Source: Streptosporangiaceae bacterium (GTDB lineage: Bacteria > Actinomycetota > Actinomycetes > Streptosporangiales > Streptosporangiaceae). From it: 64,000 nucleotides of DNA. Position numbers and translations under genes: made by a program. The notes beneath the pieces are model-generated. The model had not been told where the DNA came from, did not search any database, and was given only the letters and a program-made list of their open reading frames with translations. The stretch's first letter is position 1. The number at the start of each line of letters is the position of its first letter. Location: assembly GCA_025964695.1 (NCBI GenBank), contig JAOPYK010000263.1, positions 1 to 64,000 on the forward strand, read 5' to 3'. Below, in pieces: positions 1 through 8,379 of this stretch.

Positions 1-293
1 GGGTGCCGGGGGTGCGGGTGGCTGACCCGAAGGCGTGCCAGTGCGGTGAGGTGCTCAAGGGGGTGCTGAAGCCGTGGGAGTGCAAGGTCTTCGGGACCGC
101 TTGTACTCCGGAGACCCCGATCGGCACGTGCATGGTGTCCTCGGAGGGGGCTTGCGCGGCGTACTACAACTTCGGCCGCTTCACCCGCACCCGGGTGGAA
201 CAGGCCGTGCTGACCGGGCTCGACAGCGCGCTCGGGAGCGCGCCTGGCAGTGCGCATGACAGGACGCCTGGCAGGGCGGGGAGCCGGGCGTGA
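1..293 (+). CDS. hypD: HypD, hydrogenase maturation factor (3' end only)
   Basis: This is the C-terminal end of HypD; the frame is open through the left edge, so the N-terminal part lies outside the window. HypD works with HypC to assemble the Fe(CN)2CO group of [NiFe]-hydrogenases. The conserved cysteine-rich tail is visible: CQCGEVL, then EC, FG, CTP and MVSSEGAC, which carry [4Fe-4S] ligands in the family. After the conserved block comes a low-complexity Gly/Ala/Ser/Arg tail of about 25 residues that is unlikely to be structured. The stop overlaps the hypE start by 4 bp (GTGA), so the two are probably translationally coupled. Confidence 0.92.
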   Translation, partial: VPGVRVADPKACQCGEVLKGVLKPWECKVFGTACTPETPIGTCMVSSEGACAAYYNFGRFTRTRVEQAVLTGLDSALGSAPGSAHDRTPGRAGSRA

Positions 294-1390
294 CCGGCCG
301 GGCGACGGCGCCCGGCGGCACCGGCCGGGAACAGCGGGTGCTTGACCGCATCGACCGGGTCCGGCGGCGCAGGGCACGGGTCACCGATGAGCTGATCACC
401 ATGGCGCACGGCGCCGGTGGCAAGGCCACCCACACCCTCATCGAGGCGGTCTTCCTGGAGGCGTTCCGCAACCCGCTGCTGGAACCGCTGGACGACCAGG
501 CGGTGTTCGCGGTGAGTTCCCCCCGGCTGGCCTTCACCACGGACTCGTACGTGGTCTCGCCCCTGTTCTTCCCCGGCGGCGACATCGGCGACCTGGCCGT
601 CAACGGCACCGTCAATGACCTCGCGATGTCCGGCGCCCGGCCGCTGCACCTGTCGGCCGCCTTCATCCTGGAGGAGGGCTTCCCGGTCGCCGACCTGACC
701 CGGATCGCCGCGTCCATGGCGCGGGCCGCCGTAGCCGCGGACGTGCGGATCGTCACCGGCGACACGAAGGTCGTCGAGCGCGGCAAGGCCGACGGCTGCT
801 ACATCACCACCTCCGGGGTCGGCGCGCTCGACCATCCCGGCACGCTGGGCGCCGCGCGGGCCGGCGCCGGTGACGCCGTCCTGGTGTCCGGGCCGGTCGG
901 CGACCACGGCACGACGATCATGCTCGCCCGCGGCGAGCTGGAGCTGGAGAGCGACGTCGTATCCGACACCGCTCCGCTGGGCGGCCTGGTGGCCACCCTG
1001 CTCGCCGGGACGAGCGGCGTACGGTGCCTGCGCGACGCCACCAGGGGTGGGGTCGCCACGATCCTCAACGAGGTCGCCCGCGCCTCCGACGTCGCCGTCG
1101 TCATCGACGAGACGGCCGTTCCCGTCCGGCCTGAGGTCCGGGGCGCCGCGGAGATCCTGGGCATCGACCCGCTCTACGTCGCCTGCGAGGGCCGGATGAT
1201 CGTCGTCGTGGACGGCGCCCAGGCCGGCGCCGCCCTGGCCGCGCTGCGCAGCCATCCGCTGGGCGCGCAGGCGGCGATCATCGGGCGGGTCGCGGCCGAT
1301 CCGCCCGGTCTCGTGCTGCTCAAGACCGAGTTCGGCGGCACCCGCATCGTCGACGTCCTGATCGGCGACCCGCTGCCACGTATCTGCTGA
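290..1390 (+). CDS. hypE: HypE, hydrogenase maturation (carbamoyl dehydratase)
   Basis: HypE receives a carbamoyl group from HypF on its C-terminal cysteine and dehydrates it to a thiocyanate, which supplies the CN ligands of the [NiFe]-hydrogenase active site. The 366-residue product shows the MAHGAGGK N-terminal signature (about residues 38-45), an AIRS-like fold with DDQAVF and TDSYVVSP segments, and the diagnostic C-terminus ending PRIC with the acceptor cysteine last. GTG at 290 overlaps the hypD stop by 4 bp. This start gives roughly 35 extra residues before the conserved core compared with shorter HypE proteins, so a later start is possible. It implies hydrogenase genes upstream of the window. 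Confidence 0.95.
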   Translation: MTGRATAPGGTGREQRVLDRIDRVRRRRARVTDELITMAHGAGGKATHTLIEAVFLEAFRNPLLEPLDDQAVFAVSSPRLAFTTDSYVVSPLFFPGGDIGDLAVNGTVNDLAMSGARPLHLSAAFILEEGFPVADLTRIAASMARAAVAADVRIVTGDTKVVERGKADGCYITTSGVGALDHPGTLGAARAGAGDAVLVSGPVGDHGTTIMLARGELELESDVVSDTAPLGGLVATLLAGTSGVRCLRDATRGGVATILNEVARASDVAVVIDETAVPVRPEVRGAAEILGIDPLYVACEGRMIVVVDGAQAGAALAALRSHPLGAQAAIIGRVAADPPGLVLLKTEFGGTRIVDVLIGDPLPRIC

Positions 1391-1401
1391 GGAGGCACAC
1401 C

Positions 1402-1704
1402 ATGAACGATCCGGCCGGCCCGCCCGATGACAAGGGAGAGGATCCGCCGATCCAGCGGGATCCGATCTCACGCTCCAGCCACGTGCAGTCCGAGGAGGCG
1501 GTGAAGGGCGACAGAGAACCCACCGAGCACGAGGCCGGCACCGAGCCGGAGTCCCCGCACGGCGTGGGCGAGAGCGTTTCGGCTGGCGGAGAGGAGGGCG
1601 GTGGCGCCGAGCCCGAGGGGACAGAAGGCGCCGGCCGTCCCTACGGCACCGCCGAGGGCCCGGAGAGCAGCGCCCCCGTCGAGCCGGTCGACGAGGACGA
1701 GTGA
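1402..1704 (+). CDS. Small acidic, probably disordered protein
   Basis: The gene encodes 100 residues rich in Glu, Asp, Gly, Pro and Ser, with 27 acidic against about 6 basic residues and almost no hydrophobic clusters. A disordered, soluble protein is therefore expected. The ATG follows a strong ribosome-binding site (GAGGAGG) 11 bp after hypE, so it is probably the last gene of the hyp operon. I do not recognise a family. A role in hydrogenase maturation is suggested only by position; it could equally be an unrelated hydrophilic or stress-type protein. Confidence 0.7.
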   Translation: MNDPAGPPDDKGEDPPIQRDPISRSSHVQSEEAVKGDREPTEHEAGTEPESPHGVGESVSAGGEEGGGAEPEGTEGAGRPYGTAEGPESSAPVEPVDEDE

Positions 1705-1720
1705 TCCGGGTACGCCCTGG

Positions 1721-2956
1721 TCAACAGCGGCCGAGGACCGAGTCCCAGGGGTCGCCCGAGCCGGACGGCGACGGGATCGTGATGAGGTCGAGCGAGGTGA
1801 CCGGGCCGGAGTGCTCGGGCACCTCGCCGCCGAGCCGGAACGGAACCGCTCCGTGCGCGGGCAGGTCCGTGACGAACGCCGTCTGGCCGCCGACCAGCCT
1901 GCCCTGACGGTTGCGGAAGAGCGCCGTCACCGCCACCTCGTCCGCCGCGGCCGGGTAGGGGTTGACGAGCTCGCCGGTCACCGAGCAGGACCGGCCTTGC
2001 ACCAGGAACCGTACGTCCCGGTAGCCGAACGCGGGGAAGTCCTCCGGCTGAGCCGGGGTGGGATACCAGTCGGCGGGCTTCGGCGCGACCTCCAGCGTGT
2101 GCGGCGGGCCCTTGGTCCGCATGGAGCTCGCCCAGGCGATTCGCCCGCCGGGCGGGAAGAGGTGCAGGACCTGGTCGCCGGTGCCGACGATATGGCCGTT
2201 CTGATCGCGAGCGGTGATCTGGATCGCGGGCTGCTCGCAGTAGTGCCGGAGATTGGTGTTCTCCAGGACCACGGCCCACATGACCAGATGCCGGCCGGGC
2301 TCGGTCTCGGTGACGAACGAGCTCCAGCCGAGCTCGGCCACGCCGAACGACCGGACCTCCTGCCGCTGGGGGGCCGTCGAGGGCCCCGCCGCCCGCTGCT
2401 CGCGGGGCGCGGCGGCCGGTGGGGGAGTGCCGGCGGGTTCGGCCTGGGGTGTCGCGATCACCCTGCCGGGCGGATCGGCTCCGGCGGACGCCTGGACCGG
2501 TTCGAGCCCCAGTTGCCGGGCGGCCCACTGGACGGAACCGGCGTCCGGCCCGTCGATCTCCAGAAAGGGCGGCAGGCCGGGCCATTCGGCCAGGCTGAAG
2601 GTGAGGGCCTGCAGCCGCCACTCCTCGCGGTGGCTCTCCTGCCGGCGGGTCACCTCCAAGCCCAGCCCCTCCATGATGCGCTGGGCGAGCCCGAAGTCGG
2701 CGACGGCCACCTCGAGCTCCGGAGGCCGTCCGCCGGAGTCCGTCGCGGCGCCGCCCTGGGTGAAGGTCAGCACATGCTGCGCGCCGTCGGAGCGAACACT
2801 CGCCCAGCCTCCCCGGCCCCGGGTGGCGTCGTTCTCCAGGACCACCCTGCGGACGAGACGGCGGGGACAGACGCAGGCGGCGTTCAGCCCCACGAGCCGG
2901 TGCCGGATCAGCTCCAGGTCAACGTCGAAGAACCGCGCCTCGTGCCCCTGTTGCAT
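1721..2956 (-). CDS. CYTH-like domain protein with C-terminal FxLYD-like domain
   Basis: The first ~170 residues resemble a CYTH (class IV adenylate cyclase/thiamine triphosphatase) domain. It begins with a segment HEARFFDVD that matches the family's ExExK-like strand, and later shows a PPFLEIDG stretch. A Pro/Ala-rich linker of about 50 residues leads to a C-terminal region (about 220-411) of beta-rich FxLYD type, with VVLENTN and VAVTALFRNRQG segments, usually found on extracytoplasmic proteins. No signal peptide is seen. ATG at 2956 is preferred over the TTG two codons upstream because GGAGGGGG lies 6 nt before it. Catalytic Glu/Arg/Lys residues of the CYTH tunnel are only partly recognisable, so activity is uncertain. 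It converges on the hyp genes. Confidence 0.65.
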   Translation of the reverse strand: MQQGHEARFFDVDLELIRHRLVGLNAACVCPRRLVRRVVLENDATRGRGGWASVRSDGAQHVLTFTQGGAATDSGGRPPELEVAVADFGLAQRIMEGLGLEVTRRQESHREEWRLQALTFSLAEWPGLPPFLEIDGPDAGSVQWAARQLGLEPVQASAGADPPGRVIATPQAEPAGTPPPAAAPREQRAAGPSTAPQRQEVRSFGVAELGWSSFVTETEPGRHLVMWAVVLENTNLRHYCEQPAIQITARDQNGHIVGTGDQVLHLFPPGGRIAWASSMRTKGPPHTLEVAPKPADWYPTPAQPEDFPAFGYRDVRFLVQGRSCSVTGELVNPYPAAADEVAVTALFRNRQGRLVGGQTAFVTDLPAHGAVPFRLGGEVPEHSGPVTSLDLITIPSPSGSGDPWDSVLGRC

Positions 2957-3172
2957 GAACAACCCCCTCCGCTGCGCCTGCGTGCGTGTTCATCGTGGCG
3001 CAGCCGGGGCCCGGCGATCAACGGCTTCGGGCCGTACGAGTATGTGGGGGCGCCGATCAGGTGCCGAGCGCGCGCATCATCAGCGGCCAGGAGCGGTGCA
3101 GTTCGTTCCGCCAGTACGGCCGGCTATCTCCGGTAACCATTGTCACCAATAGGACAAAAGCGCCTGGTGGGG

Positions 3173-3757
3173 CTACGGGCGGGGCAGGGTCAGCGGAAGG
3201 AGGATGTCGTCCACGACGGAGACCAGGAAGTCCTCGGGGATGTCCATGCTCTCGGTGAGGCAGCGGTACATCACCATGGCCGGACCGATCCGGGCGATCT
3301 GCGGGGTGACCGCCTCCGGACGCACCTCACCGCGCTCCGCACCGCGTCGCAGCGCATCGAGGATCATCCGCCTGAGCGGCCCGACGACGCGTTCGCGGAC
3401 CACCGTGTGCAGCAGGAACGAGCTCTCGTCGGCCTCGATCTTCAGCACCTGGAAGACCGTGCCCTTGGTGACGTCGGTGACGTCCCGGTAGCAGCGCATG
3501 AGGGCGAGCAGGTCGTCCCGGACGTTGTCGTGCTCGGGTATCTCCGCCGGCGCGGGCAGGGCGTGCTCCAGGGCGTCGCGCAGCAGGTCGTCCTTGGTGG
3601 CCCACCGGCGGTACAGCGCGGCCTTGCCGGTCTGCGCGGCGGTGGCGACGCCCTCCATGGTCAGCTTGGCGTAGCCGACGGCGCTCAGCTGCTCGAAGAC
3701 CGCGTCGAAGATCGCCTTTTCCAGTGCGTCACCGCGCCGGCGGGTGGCCGGGGTCAT
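3173..3757 (-). CDS. TetR-family repressor of adjacent efflux gene
   Basis: The N-terminal helix-turn-helix is typical of TetR (LTMEGVATAAQTGKAALYRRW, roughly residues 33-53), followed by an all-helical ligand domain. About 194 residues are encoded from the ATG at 3757, which has a GGGGA element 7 nt upstream. A longer frame to 3799 exists but would place a putative operator inside the coding sequence, so the shorter form is preferred. It diverges from a DHA2-type exporter with two near-identical palindromes between them, the usual arrangement for a repressor that controls a drug pump and itself. The inducer is unknown. Confidence 0.85.
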   Translation of the reverse strand: MTPATRRRGDALEKAIFDAVFEQLSAVGYAKLTMEGVATAAQTGKAALYRRWATKDDLLRDALEHALPAPAEIPEHDNVRDDLLALMRCYRDVTDVTKGTVFQVLKIEADESSFLLHTVVRERVVGPLRRMILDALRRGAERGEVRPEAVTPQIARIGPAMVMYRCLTESMDIPEDFLVSVVDDILLPLTLPRP

Positions 3758-3774
3758 GGGCAGGTCCCCAAATT

Positions 3775-3843
3775 TAGTGAACGCAACCGTTCCCTCCATG
3801 GCCCGCGCGTGTTACGGTCGGCGCTAGTGAACGTAACCGTTCC
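3775..3843. promoter_or_regulatory. Twin TetR-type operators
   Basis: Two 19-bp sites, TAGTGAACGcAACCGTTCC at 3775-3793 and the same with T for C at 3825-3843, differ by one base. Each contains GAACG-N4-CGTTC inverted arms. They start exactly 50 bp apart (near five helical turns), lie between the TetR gene and the exporter, and should be the binding sites of the TetR protein. Confidence 0.7.
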
Positions 3844-3919
3844 TTATATCGGGAGCGCTGACGTCTCCATCTTAAGGGACATCGCCGTTCTGTAACCCGT
3901 GCTCTCCCCGGAGGTCCTG

Positions 3920-5380
3920 ATGTCGACGCCGTCCACCGCGCGAGCGAGAGTGGCCCCTGCCCCGGGCAACTCGCCACGTGTCCCGCATCCAAACCTCGTG
4001 CTGGCGGTCATCGTCGGCTGCCAGCTGATGATCGGTCTCGACACCGCGATCGTCACCATCGCCCTGCCGGACGTCCAGCGCGGACTGCACGTGTCCCCGG
4101 GCGGCCTGGCCTGGATCCAGAACGCGTACATGCTGACCTTCGGAGGCCTGCTGCTGCTCGGCGGCCGCGCCGGCGACATCCTGGGCCGCCGGAGGGTCTT
4201 CGTCACCGGGGTGGTGGTGTTCACCCTCGCCTCCCTGCTCGGCGGCCTCGCCACCGCGGGCGGATGGCTGGTCGCCGCGCGCGCTCTGCAGGGTCTCGGC
4301 GCGGCCATCGCCGGGCCCAGCGCGCTGGCGCTGATCGCCATCAGCTTCGAGGGACCGGCCAGGGTCCGGGCCCTCAGCATCTTCTCCGCGGTGGTCGGCG
4401 CGGGCGGTGCGATCGGCATGCTGGCCGGTGGCGTCCTCACCGACTGGGCCTCCTGGCGATGGGTGTTCTTCGTGAACGTGCCCCTCGGGGTCGTCCTCGC
4501 CCTGGCGGCCCCCCGCTGCATCCGGGAGACCGAGCGGCGTCCGGGCCGGTTCGACCTGGCCGGTGCGCTCACCTCGACCACCGGCATGCTCGCCCTGGTG
4601 TACGGGTTCATCCGCGCCGGTTCCGACGGCTGGCGTGACGCCCGGACCCTGATCTCCTTCGCCCTGGCCGCCGTGCTGCTCGGGCTGTTCATGGTCATCG
4701 AGAGGCGGGCGCGACAACCGATCATGCCGCTGCACCTGTTCGCCGACCGCGACCGTGCCGGCGCCTTCGCGAACATGCTGCTGCTGTGCGCGGGCATGTT
4801 CGGGATGTTCTACTTCCTCACCCAGTTCCTGCAGGACGTGCTGGGCTTCGGCCCGCTCCAGGCCGGGGCCGCGTTCCTGCCCATGGTGCTCATGCAGTTC
4901 GCCTGCGTGCGCACCGTCCCGCGGCTGCTGCCGAGGTTCGGCTCTAAGCCCGTCGTCGTCACAGGAGCCGCCCTGGTCACCGCCGGGCTGGCCTGGCTGT
5001 CCCTGATCTCCGACGGCAGCGGATACGCCACCTCGGTGCTCGGCCCGATGCTGCTGATGGGCATGGGCGGCGGCCTGTCGATCATGCCGCTGAACCTGAT
5101 CATCCTGTCCAGCGTGCCACCGCAGGAGTCCGGTGCGGCGTCGGGCCTGGCCCAGACCATGATCTGGGCAGGTGGCGGGCTGGGGTCCGCCGTGCTCGTC
5201 ACCGTCTTCGGGACCGCGAGCCGGCACGCGGCGGGGCGGCTGCCCGCCGGGATCAGGTCCACCGCACAGCAGCACCACGTCCTCACCCAGGGCATGGCGA
5301 GTGCGTTCACCGCATCTGCCGTCTTCGCCGTGTGCGCGCTGGCGGTCTCGCTGTTCGTGATCCGCCCGAACCGGGCATGA
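3920..5380 (+). CDS. MFS exporter, DHA2 (14-TM) drug:proton antiporter family
   Basis: The 486-residue product has 13-14 hydrophobic segments. It carries the family motifs LDTAIVTIALP in helix 1 (motif D1) and GGRAGDILGRRR in the loop after helix 2 (motif A), as in EmrB/QacA-type transporters of the cytoplasmic membrane. It probably exports a toxic or antibiotic compound in exchange for protons; the substrate cannot be read from the sequence. ATG at 3920 follows GGAGG at good spacing and is preferred to GTG at 3899. It is controlled by the divergent TetR gene through the twin operators. Confidence 0.88.
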   Translation: MSTPSTARARVAPAPGNSPRVPHPNLVLAVIVGCQLMIGLDTAIVTIALPDVQRGLHVSPGGLAWIQNAYMLTFGGLLLLGGRAGDILGRRRVFVTGVVVFTLASLLGGLATAGGWLVAARALQGLGAAIAGPSALALIAISFEGPARVRALSIFSAVVGAGGAIGMLAGGVLTDWASWRWVFFVNVPLGVVLALAAPRCIRETERRPGRFDLAGALTSTTGMLALVYGFIRAGSDGWRDARTLISFALAAVLLGLFMVIERRARQPIMPLHLFADRDRAGAFANMLLLCAGMFGMFYFLTQFLQDVLGFGPLQAGAAFLPMVLMQFACVRTVPRLLPRFGSKPVVVTGAALVTAGLAWLSLISDGSGYATSVLGPMLLMGMGGGLSIMPLNLIILSSVPPQESGAASGLAQTMIWAGGGLGSAVLVTVFGTASRHAAGRLPAGIRSTAQQHHVLTQGMASAFTASAVFAVCALAVSLFVIRPNRA

Positions 5381-5455
5381 GCTCCGCATGAGCATGAGCA
5401 GACGTTTGTGTGGGCAGGTCTACCCAGCAGACCGAGATCACGAGGGAGACGGCAG

Positions 5456-5857
5456 ATGCTGTTCGGCAAAGAGCACGTCAAACGCTACGTCGAGACAGAC
5501 GGCGAGGAGGGGCACGACTGGGAGGGCACTCAGACGCTGATCCTCACCACGACCGGCCGCAAGAGCGGGCAGCAGCGCAGCAACCCGCTGATCTACCAGC
5601 CGTACGGTGACGACCTGCTGGTGGTGGCCTCCAAGGGCGGCGACGACCAGCCGCCCGCGTGGTACCTCAACCTCCGCGACAATCCCGAGGTGCAGGTGCA
5701 GGTGAAGGGAGACCGTTTCGCCGCGCGTGCCCGTACCGCGACTCCCGAGGAGAAGCCGGACATGTGGCGGACGATGGTGAGCACCTGGCCCGCCTACGAC
5801 GAGTACCAGAAGAAGACCGACCGGGAGATCCCCGTCATCGTCCTGGAACGAGCCTGA
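5456..5857 (+). CDS. Nitroreductase/deazaflavin-dependent oxidoreductase (DUF385 family)
   Basis: The 133-residue protein has the hallmark of the F420-binding split-barrel family: LILTTTGRKSGQQRSNPLIY near the N-terminus, then WYLNLRDNPEVQVQV. Members such as Ddn use the deazaflavin cofactor F420, common in actinomycetes, to reduce varied substrates. ATG at 5456 follows GAGGGAG. It is a single-gene unit between the exporter and the Rieske oxygenase, and its substrate is unknown. Confidence 0.85.
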   Translation: MLFGKEHVKRYVETDGEEGHDWEGTQTLILTTTGRKSGQQRSNPLIYQPYGDDLLVVASKGGDDQPPAWYLNLRDNPEVQVQVKGDRFAARARTATPEEKPDMWRTMVSTWPAYDEYQKKTDREIPVIVLERA

Positions 5858-5902
5858 TCGCGGGAAACACGCCTGGAACACGGGGCCTTTACCGTCGAGG
5901 CC

Positions 5903-6967
5903 ATGGAGATCGAGACGGAGATCGATACCGAGATCGAGACTGACGGGCCGGCCCCCACGACACGGGTGACCCTTCTGAACAACTCCAGCCGCCGGGTGCG
6001 GCGTGCCTGGCACGCCGTCGCCGCCTCCGCCGAGGTGGGTGAGGGGCCCGCGCAGGTGTGGCTGCTCGGCGCACCCTGGGTGCTCGTACGGCTGGGCGGA
6101 GCCGTACGGGCCTTCCCGGACCGCTGCCCGCACCGGCTGGCCCCGCTCTCCGCAGGCCGGCTCACCGACGGCACCCTGCAGTGCGGCTACCACGGCTGGA
6201 GGTTCGCCGCCGACGGCGGCTGCGTCGAGATCCCGGCGCTCGGCAAGACGGACAAGATCAGCCGCCGCGCCACCCTGGCGGCCCCGTTCGGTGTGACCGA
6301 GCGGTACGGCCTGGTCTGGCTGGCGCCGGAGGAACCGCTCGCGCCGCTACCGGAGTTTCCCGAGTGGGAGGACGAGCGTTTCCAGACCGCCATGTGCGGG
6401 CTGGTCAGGACCCCGGCGAGCGCCGCCCAGCTGGTCGACAACTTCATGGACGCCTCGCACTTCCCCTACGTCCACCAGGAGACCTTCGGCGCGGGGGAGA
6501 GCGCCCGGGTGGTCGACGCCGGGGTGGACCGGGACGGCTGGTCGGTGTCGACCACCTTCTCGACCTGGTACCGCACGATGGACGACGCCAAGGCCGAGGC
6601 GGGGGAGCGGGGCACCCTCCAGCGTCAGAACCTGTTCAAGCAGGGCTTCGCGTCCTACAACGTCTACCTGCGACTGGACTTCCCCGACATCGACTGGACG
6701 TTCGGCATCATGTTCTGCTGCCAGCCCGAGACCGCCGACACCACCCGGGTCTACAAGCTGCTCGCCCGCCGAGACGACCTCCCGGCGGGCCCCGAGCGGC
6801 TGGAGACGTTCGTCAAGGACGAGGACCGCATCACCGCGGAGGATCTGGGCATCCTCGAGCGCTATCACCACCGGCACATCCACCTGGACCGGCAGGCCGA
6901 GATGCACACCAGGGCCGACCGGCTCAGCCTCGCCTGGCGCACCCTCATGGCAGAGATGGACGGATAG
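5903..6967 (+). CDS. Rieske [2Fe-2S] aromatic-ring oxygenase, large subunit type
   Basis: The 354-residue protein has a Rieske centre (Cys75-x-His77, 16 residues, Cys94-x-x-His97). Its C-terminal catalytic domain has mononuclear-iron ligands in the DNFMDASHFPYVH segment (His186, His191). This is the layout of vanillate-demethylase and phenoxybenzoate-dioxygenase-type oxygenases, which need a separate reductase; none is adjacent. The first 14 residues are a repeated Glu-Ile-Glu-Thr run encoded by a 12-nt tandem repeat, unusual in this family, and may sit upstream of the functional core. There is no good ribosome-binding site before ATG 5903. Its 3' end overlaps the convergent amidase gene by 23 bp. 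Confidence 0.88.
   Translation: MEIETEIDTEIETDGPAPTTRVTLLNNSSRRVRRAWHAVAASAEVGEGPAQVWLLGAPWVLVRLGGAVRAFPDRCPHRLAPLSAGRLTDGTLQCGYHGWRFAADGGCVEIPALGKTDKISRRATLAAPFGVTERYGLVWLAPEEPLAPLPEFPEWEDERFQTAMCGLVRTPASAAQLVDNFMDASHFPYVHQETFGAGESARVVDAGVDRDGWSVSTTFSTWYRTMDDAKAEAGERGTLQRQNLFKQGFASYNVYLRLDFPDIDWTFGIMFCCQPETADTTRVYKLLARRDDLPAGPERLETFVKDEDRITAEDLGILERYHHRHIHLDRQAEMHTRADRLSLAWRTLMAEMDG
5906..5941 (+). repeat. 12-nt tandem repeat, three units, in frame
   Basis: Three units of the form GAGATCGANACN follow the start codon of the Rieske oxygenase and encode EIET-EIDT-EIET. The period is exactly 12 nt, so copy-number change would keep the frame. Confidence 0.85.
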
Positions 6968-8348
6968 CCGCGTGGCCGGTGGCGTCGGTGAAGGCCTGGG
7001 CGATCTCCAGCAGCCTGACGTCGGAGCCGTACGGCCCGACGAGCTGAAGACCGACCGGCAGGCCCGCCGAGGTGAAGCCGGCAGGCACCGAGATCGCGGG
7101 ATGCGCCGTGACGGTGATCCGTGAGCAGGAGCGTATCCAGTCGATATAGGTCGCCTGCGGAACGCCGTTGATCTCCTGCACCCATTCCACGTCCGCGGAG
7201 AACGGCGTCACCTGGACCGTCGGCAGCGCCAGCACGTCGAAGCCGTTCTCCTCCGGGCGGAGGAACGCCCGCATCCGCTGGAAGATCTCCGCCCTGCGGG
7301 TGAGGGCGGCGGCGACGTCGGCACCGGTCAGTGCGAGGCCCTTCTCGATGTTCCAGACGAGGGTCTGCTTCATCTGGTCCCGGGAGGACTCCAGCAGCGG
7401 GCCCAGCGCGGCCATCAGCTGGGCACGCAGCACCTGGAAGACCTCGTCGGCGTCGCTCAGCTCGGGCGCGGCCGGGACGACCTCGCAGCCCAGCCCCTCC
7501 AGGGCCGTACGGGCCCGGTCCAGCACCGCGGTGACCTCGGATTCGACCGCCAGGTCGCCCAGGTCCGGCGTCCACGCGATCCGCAGGCCGCGCAGGCCGG
7601 CCGGGCGCAGGCCGAGGAAGTCCGCGGGCCGGTCCGGCCTGGACAGCGGCAGGCCCGCGTCCTGACCGGACAGCCCGGCCAGCAGCAGAGCGGCGTCGGC
7701 CGGGGTACGCGCGATGGGGCCGATCACCGACAGCGGATTGAACGGGTCGTCGGGCACCAGCCCCGGGGTCGTGCGCAGCCCCACCAGGTTGCAGAAGGCC
7801 GCGGGGTTACGGACGCTGGCCGCCAGGTCGGAGCCGTCGGCGAACGGCAGCAGCCCCGCCGTCACCGCTGCGGCGGCGCCCCCGCTGCTGCCGCCCGGCG
7901 TGAGCGTGCGGTCATAGGGGTTCCGTGTCGCGCCGAAGATCGGATTGAACGTCTGTGACCCGGCCCCGAACTCGGGGGTGTTGGTCTTCCCGACGATGAT
8001 CGCGCCGGCCCGCCGGAGATTCGCCACGTAGGCGGCGTCGCGTTCCGGCACGTTCGCGGCGAAGACCGGCGAGCCGAAGGTGGTGCGCAGCCCGGCGGTC
8101 TCCGCGAGATCCTTGATCGCCATGGGCAGGCCGTGCAGCGGCCCCAGCCCTTCGCCACCGGCCGCGGCTTCGTCGGCCTTGGCCGCCGCGGCCAGCGCCT
8201 GCTCGGGCGCCAGGGTGACGATCGCGTTGATCTCCGGGTTGATCCGCTCGATCCGGTCCAGGAAGGCGGCGAGCAGCTCCCGGGCCGACAGCTCACGCGA
8301 TCGCAGCATCCGGGCCAGCTCCACTGCCGGTGTTATGTACAGGTCCAT
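6945..8348 (-). CDS. Amidase signature-family hydrolase
   Basis: The 467-residue enzyme has the amidase-signature core: Lys79 in MAIKD, the GGSSGG loop with the cis-serine around 154-155, and the nucleophile Ser178 in DLAASVRNPA. Such Ser-cisSer-Lys enzymes hydrolyse amides, and some are GatA homologues. The lack of neighbouring gatB/gatC and the sequence style argue for a catabolic amidase. ATG at 8348 begins at the conserved N-terminus. The gene converges on and overlaps the Rieske oxygenase gene, so the two are not co-transcribed. Confidence 0.9.
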   Translation of the reverse strand: MDLYITPAVELARMLRSRELSARELLAAFLDRIERINPEINAIVTLAPEQALAAAAKADEAAAGGEGLGPLHGLPMAIKDLAETAGLRTTFGSPVFAANVPERDAAYVANLRRAGAIIVGKTNTPEFGAGSQTFNPIFGATRNPYDRTLTPGGSSGGAAAAVTAGLLPFADGSDLAASVRNPAAFCNLVGLRTTPGLVPDDPFNPLSVIGPIARTPADAALLLAGLSGQDAGLPLSRPDRPADFLGLRPAGLRGLRIAWTPDLGDLAVESEVTAVLDRARTALEGLGCEVVPAAPELSDADEVFQVLRAQLMAALGPLLESSRDQMKQTLVWNIEKGLALTGADVAAALTRRAEIFQRMRAFLRPEENGFDVLALPTVQVTPFSADVEWVQEINGVPQATYIDWIRSCSRITVTAHPAISVPAGFTSAGLPVGLQLVGPYGSDVRLLEIAQAFTDATGHAAIRPSLP

Positions 8349-8379
8349 CCGCCCATTGTGGTCCTGTGCGCGTACTTCC

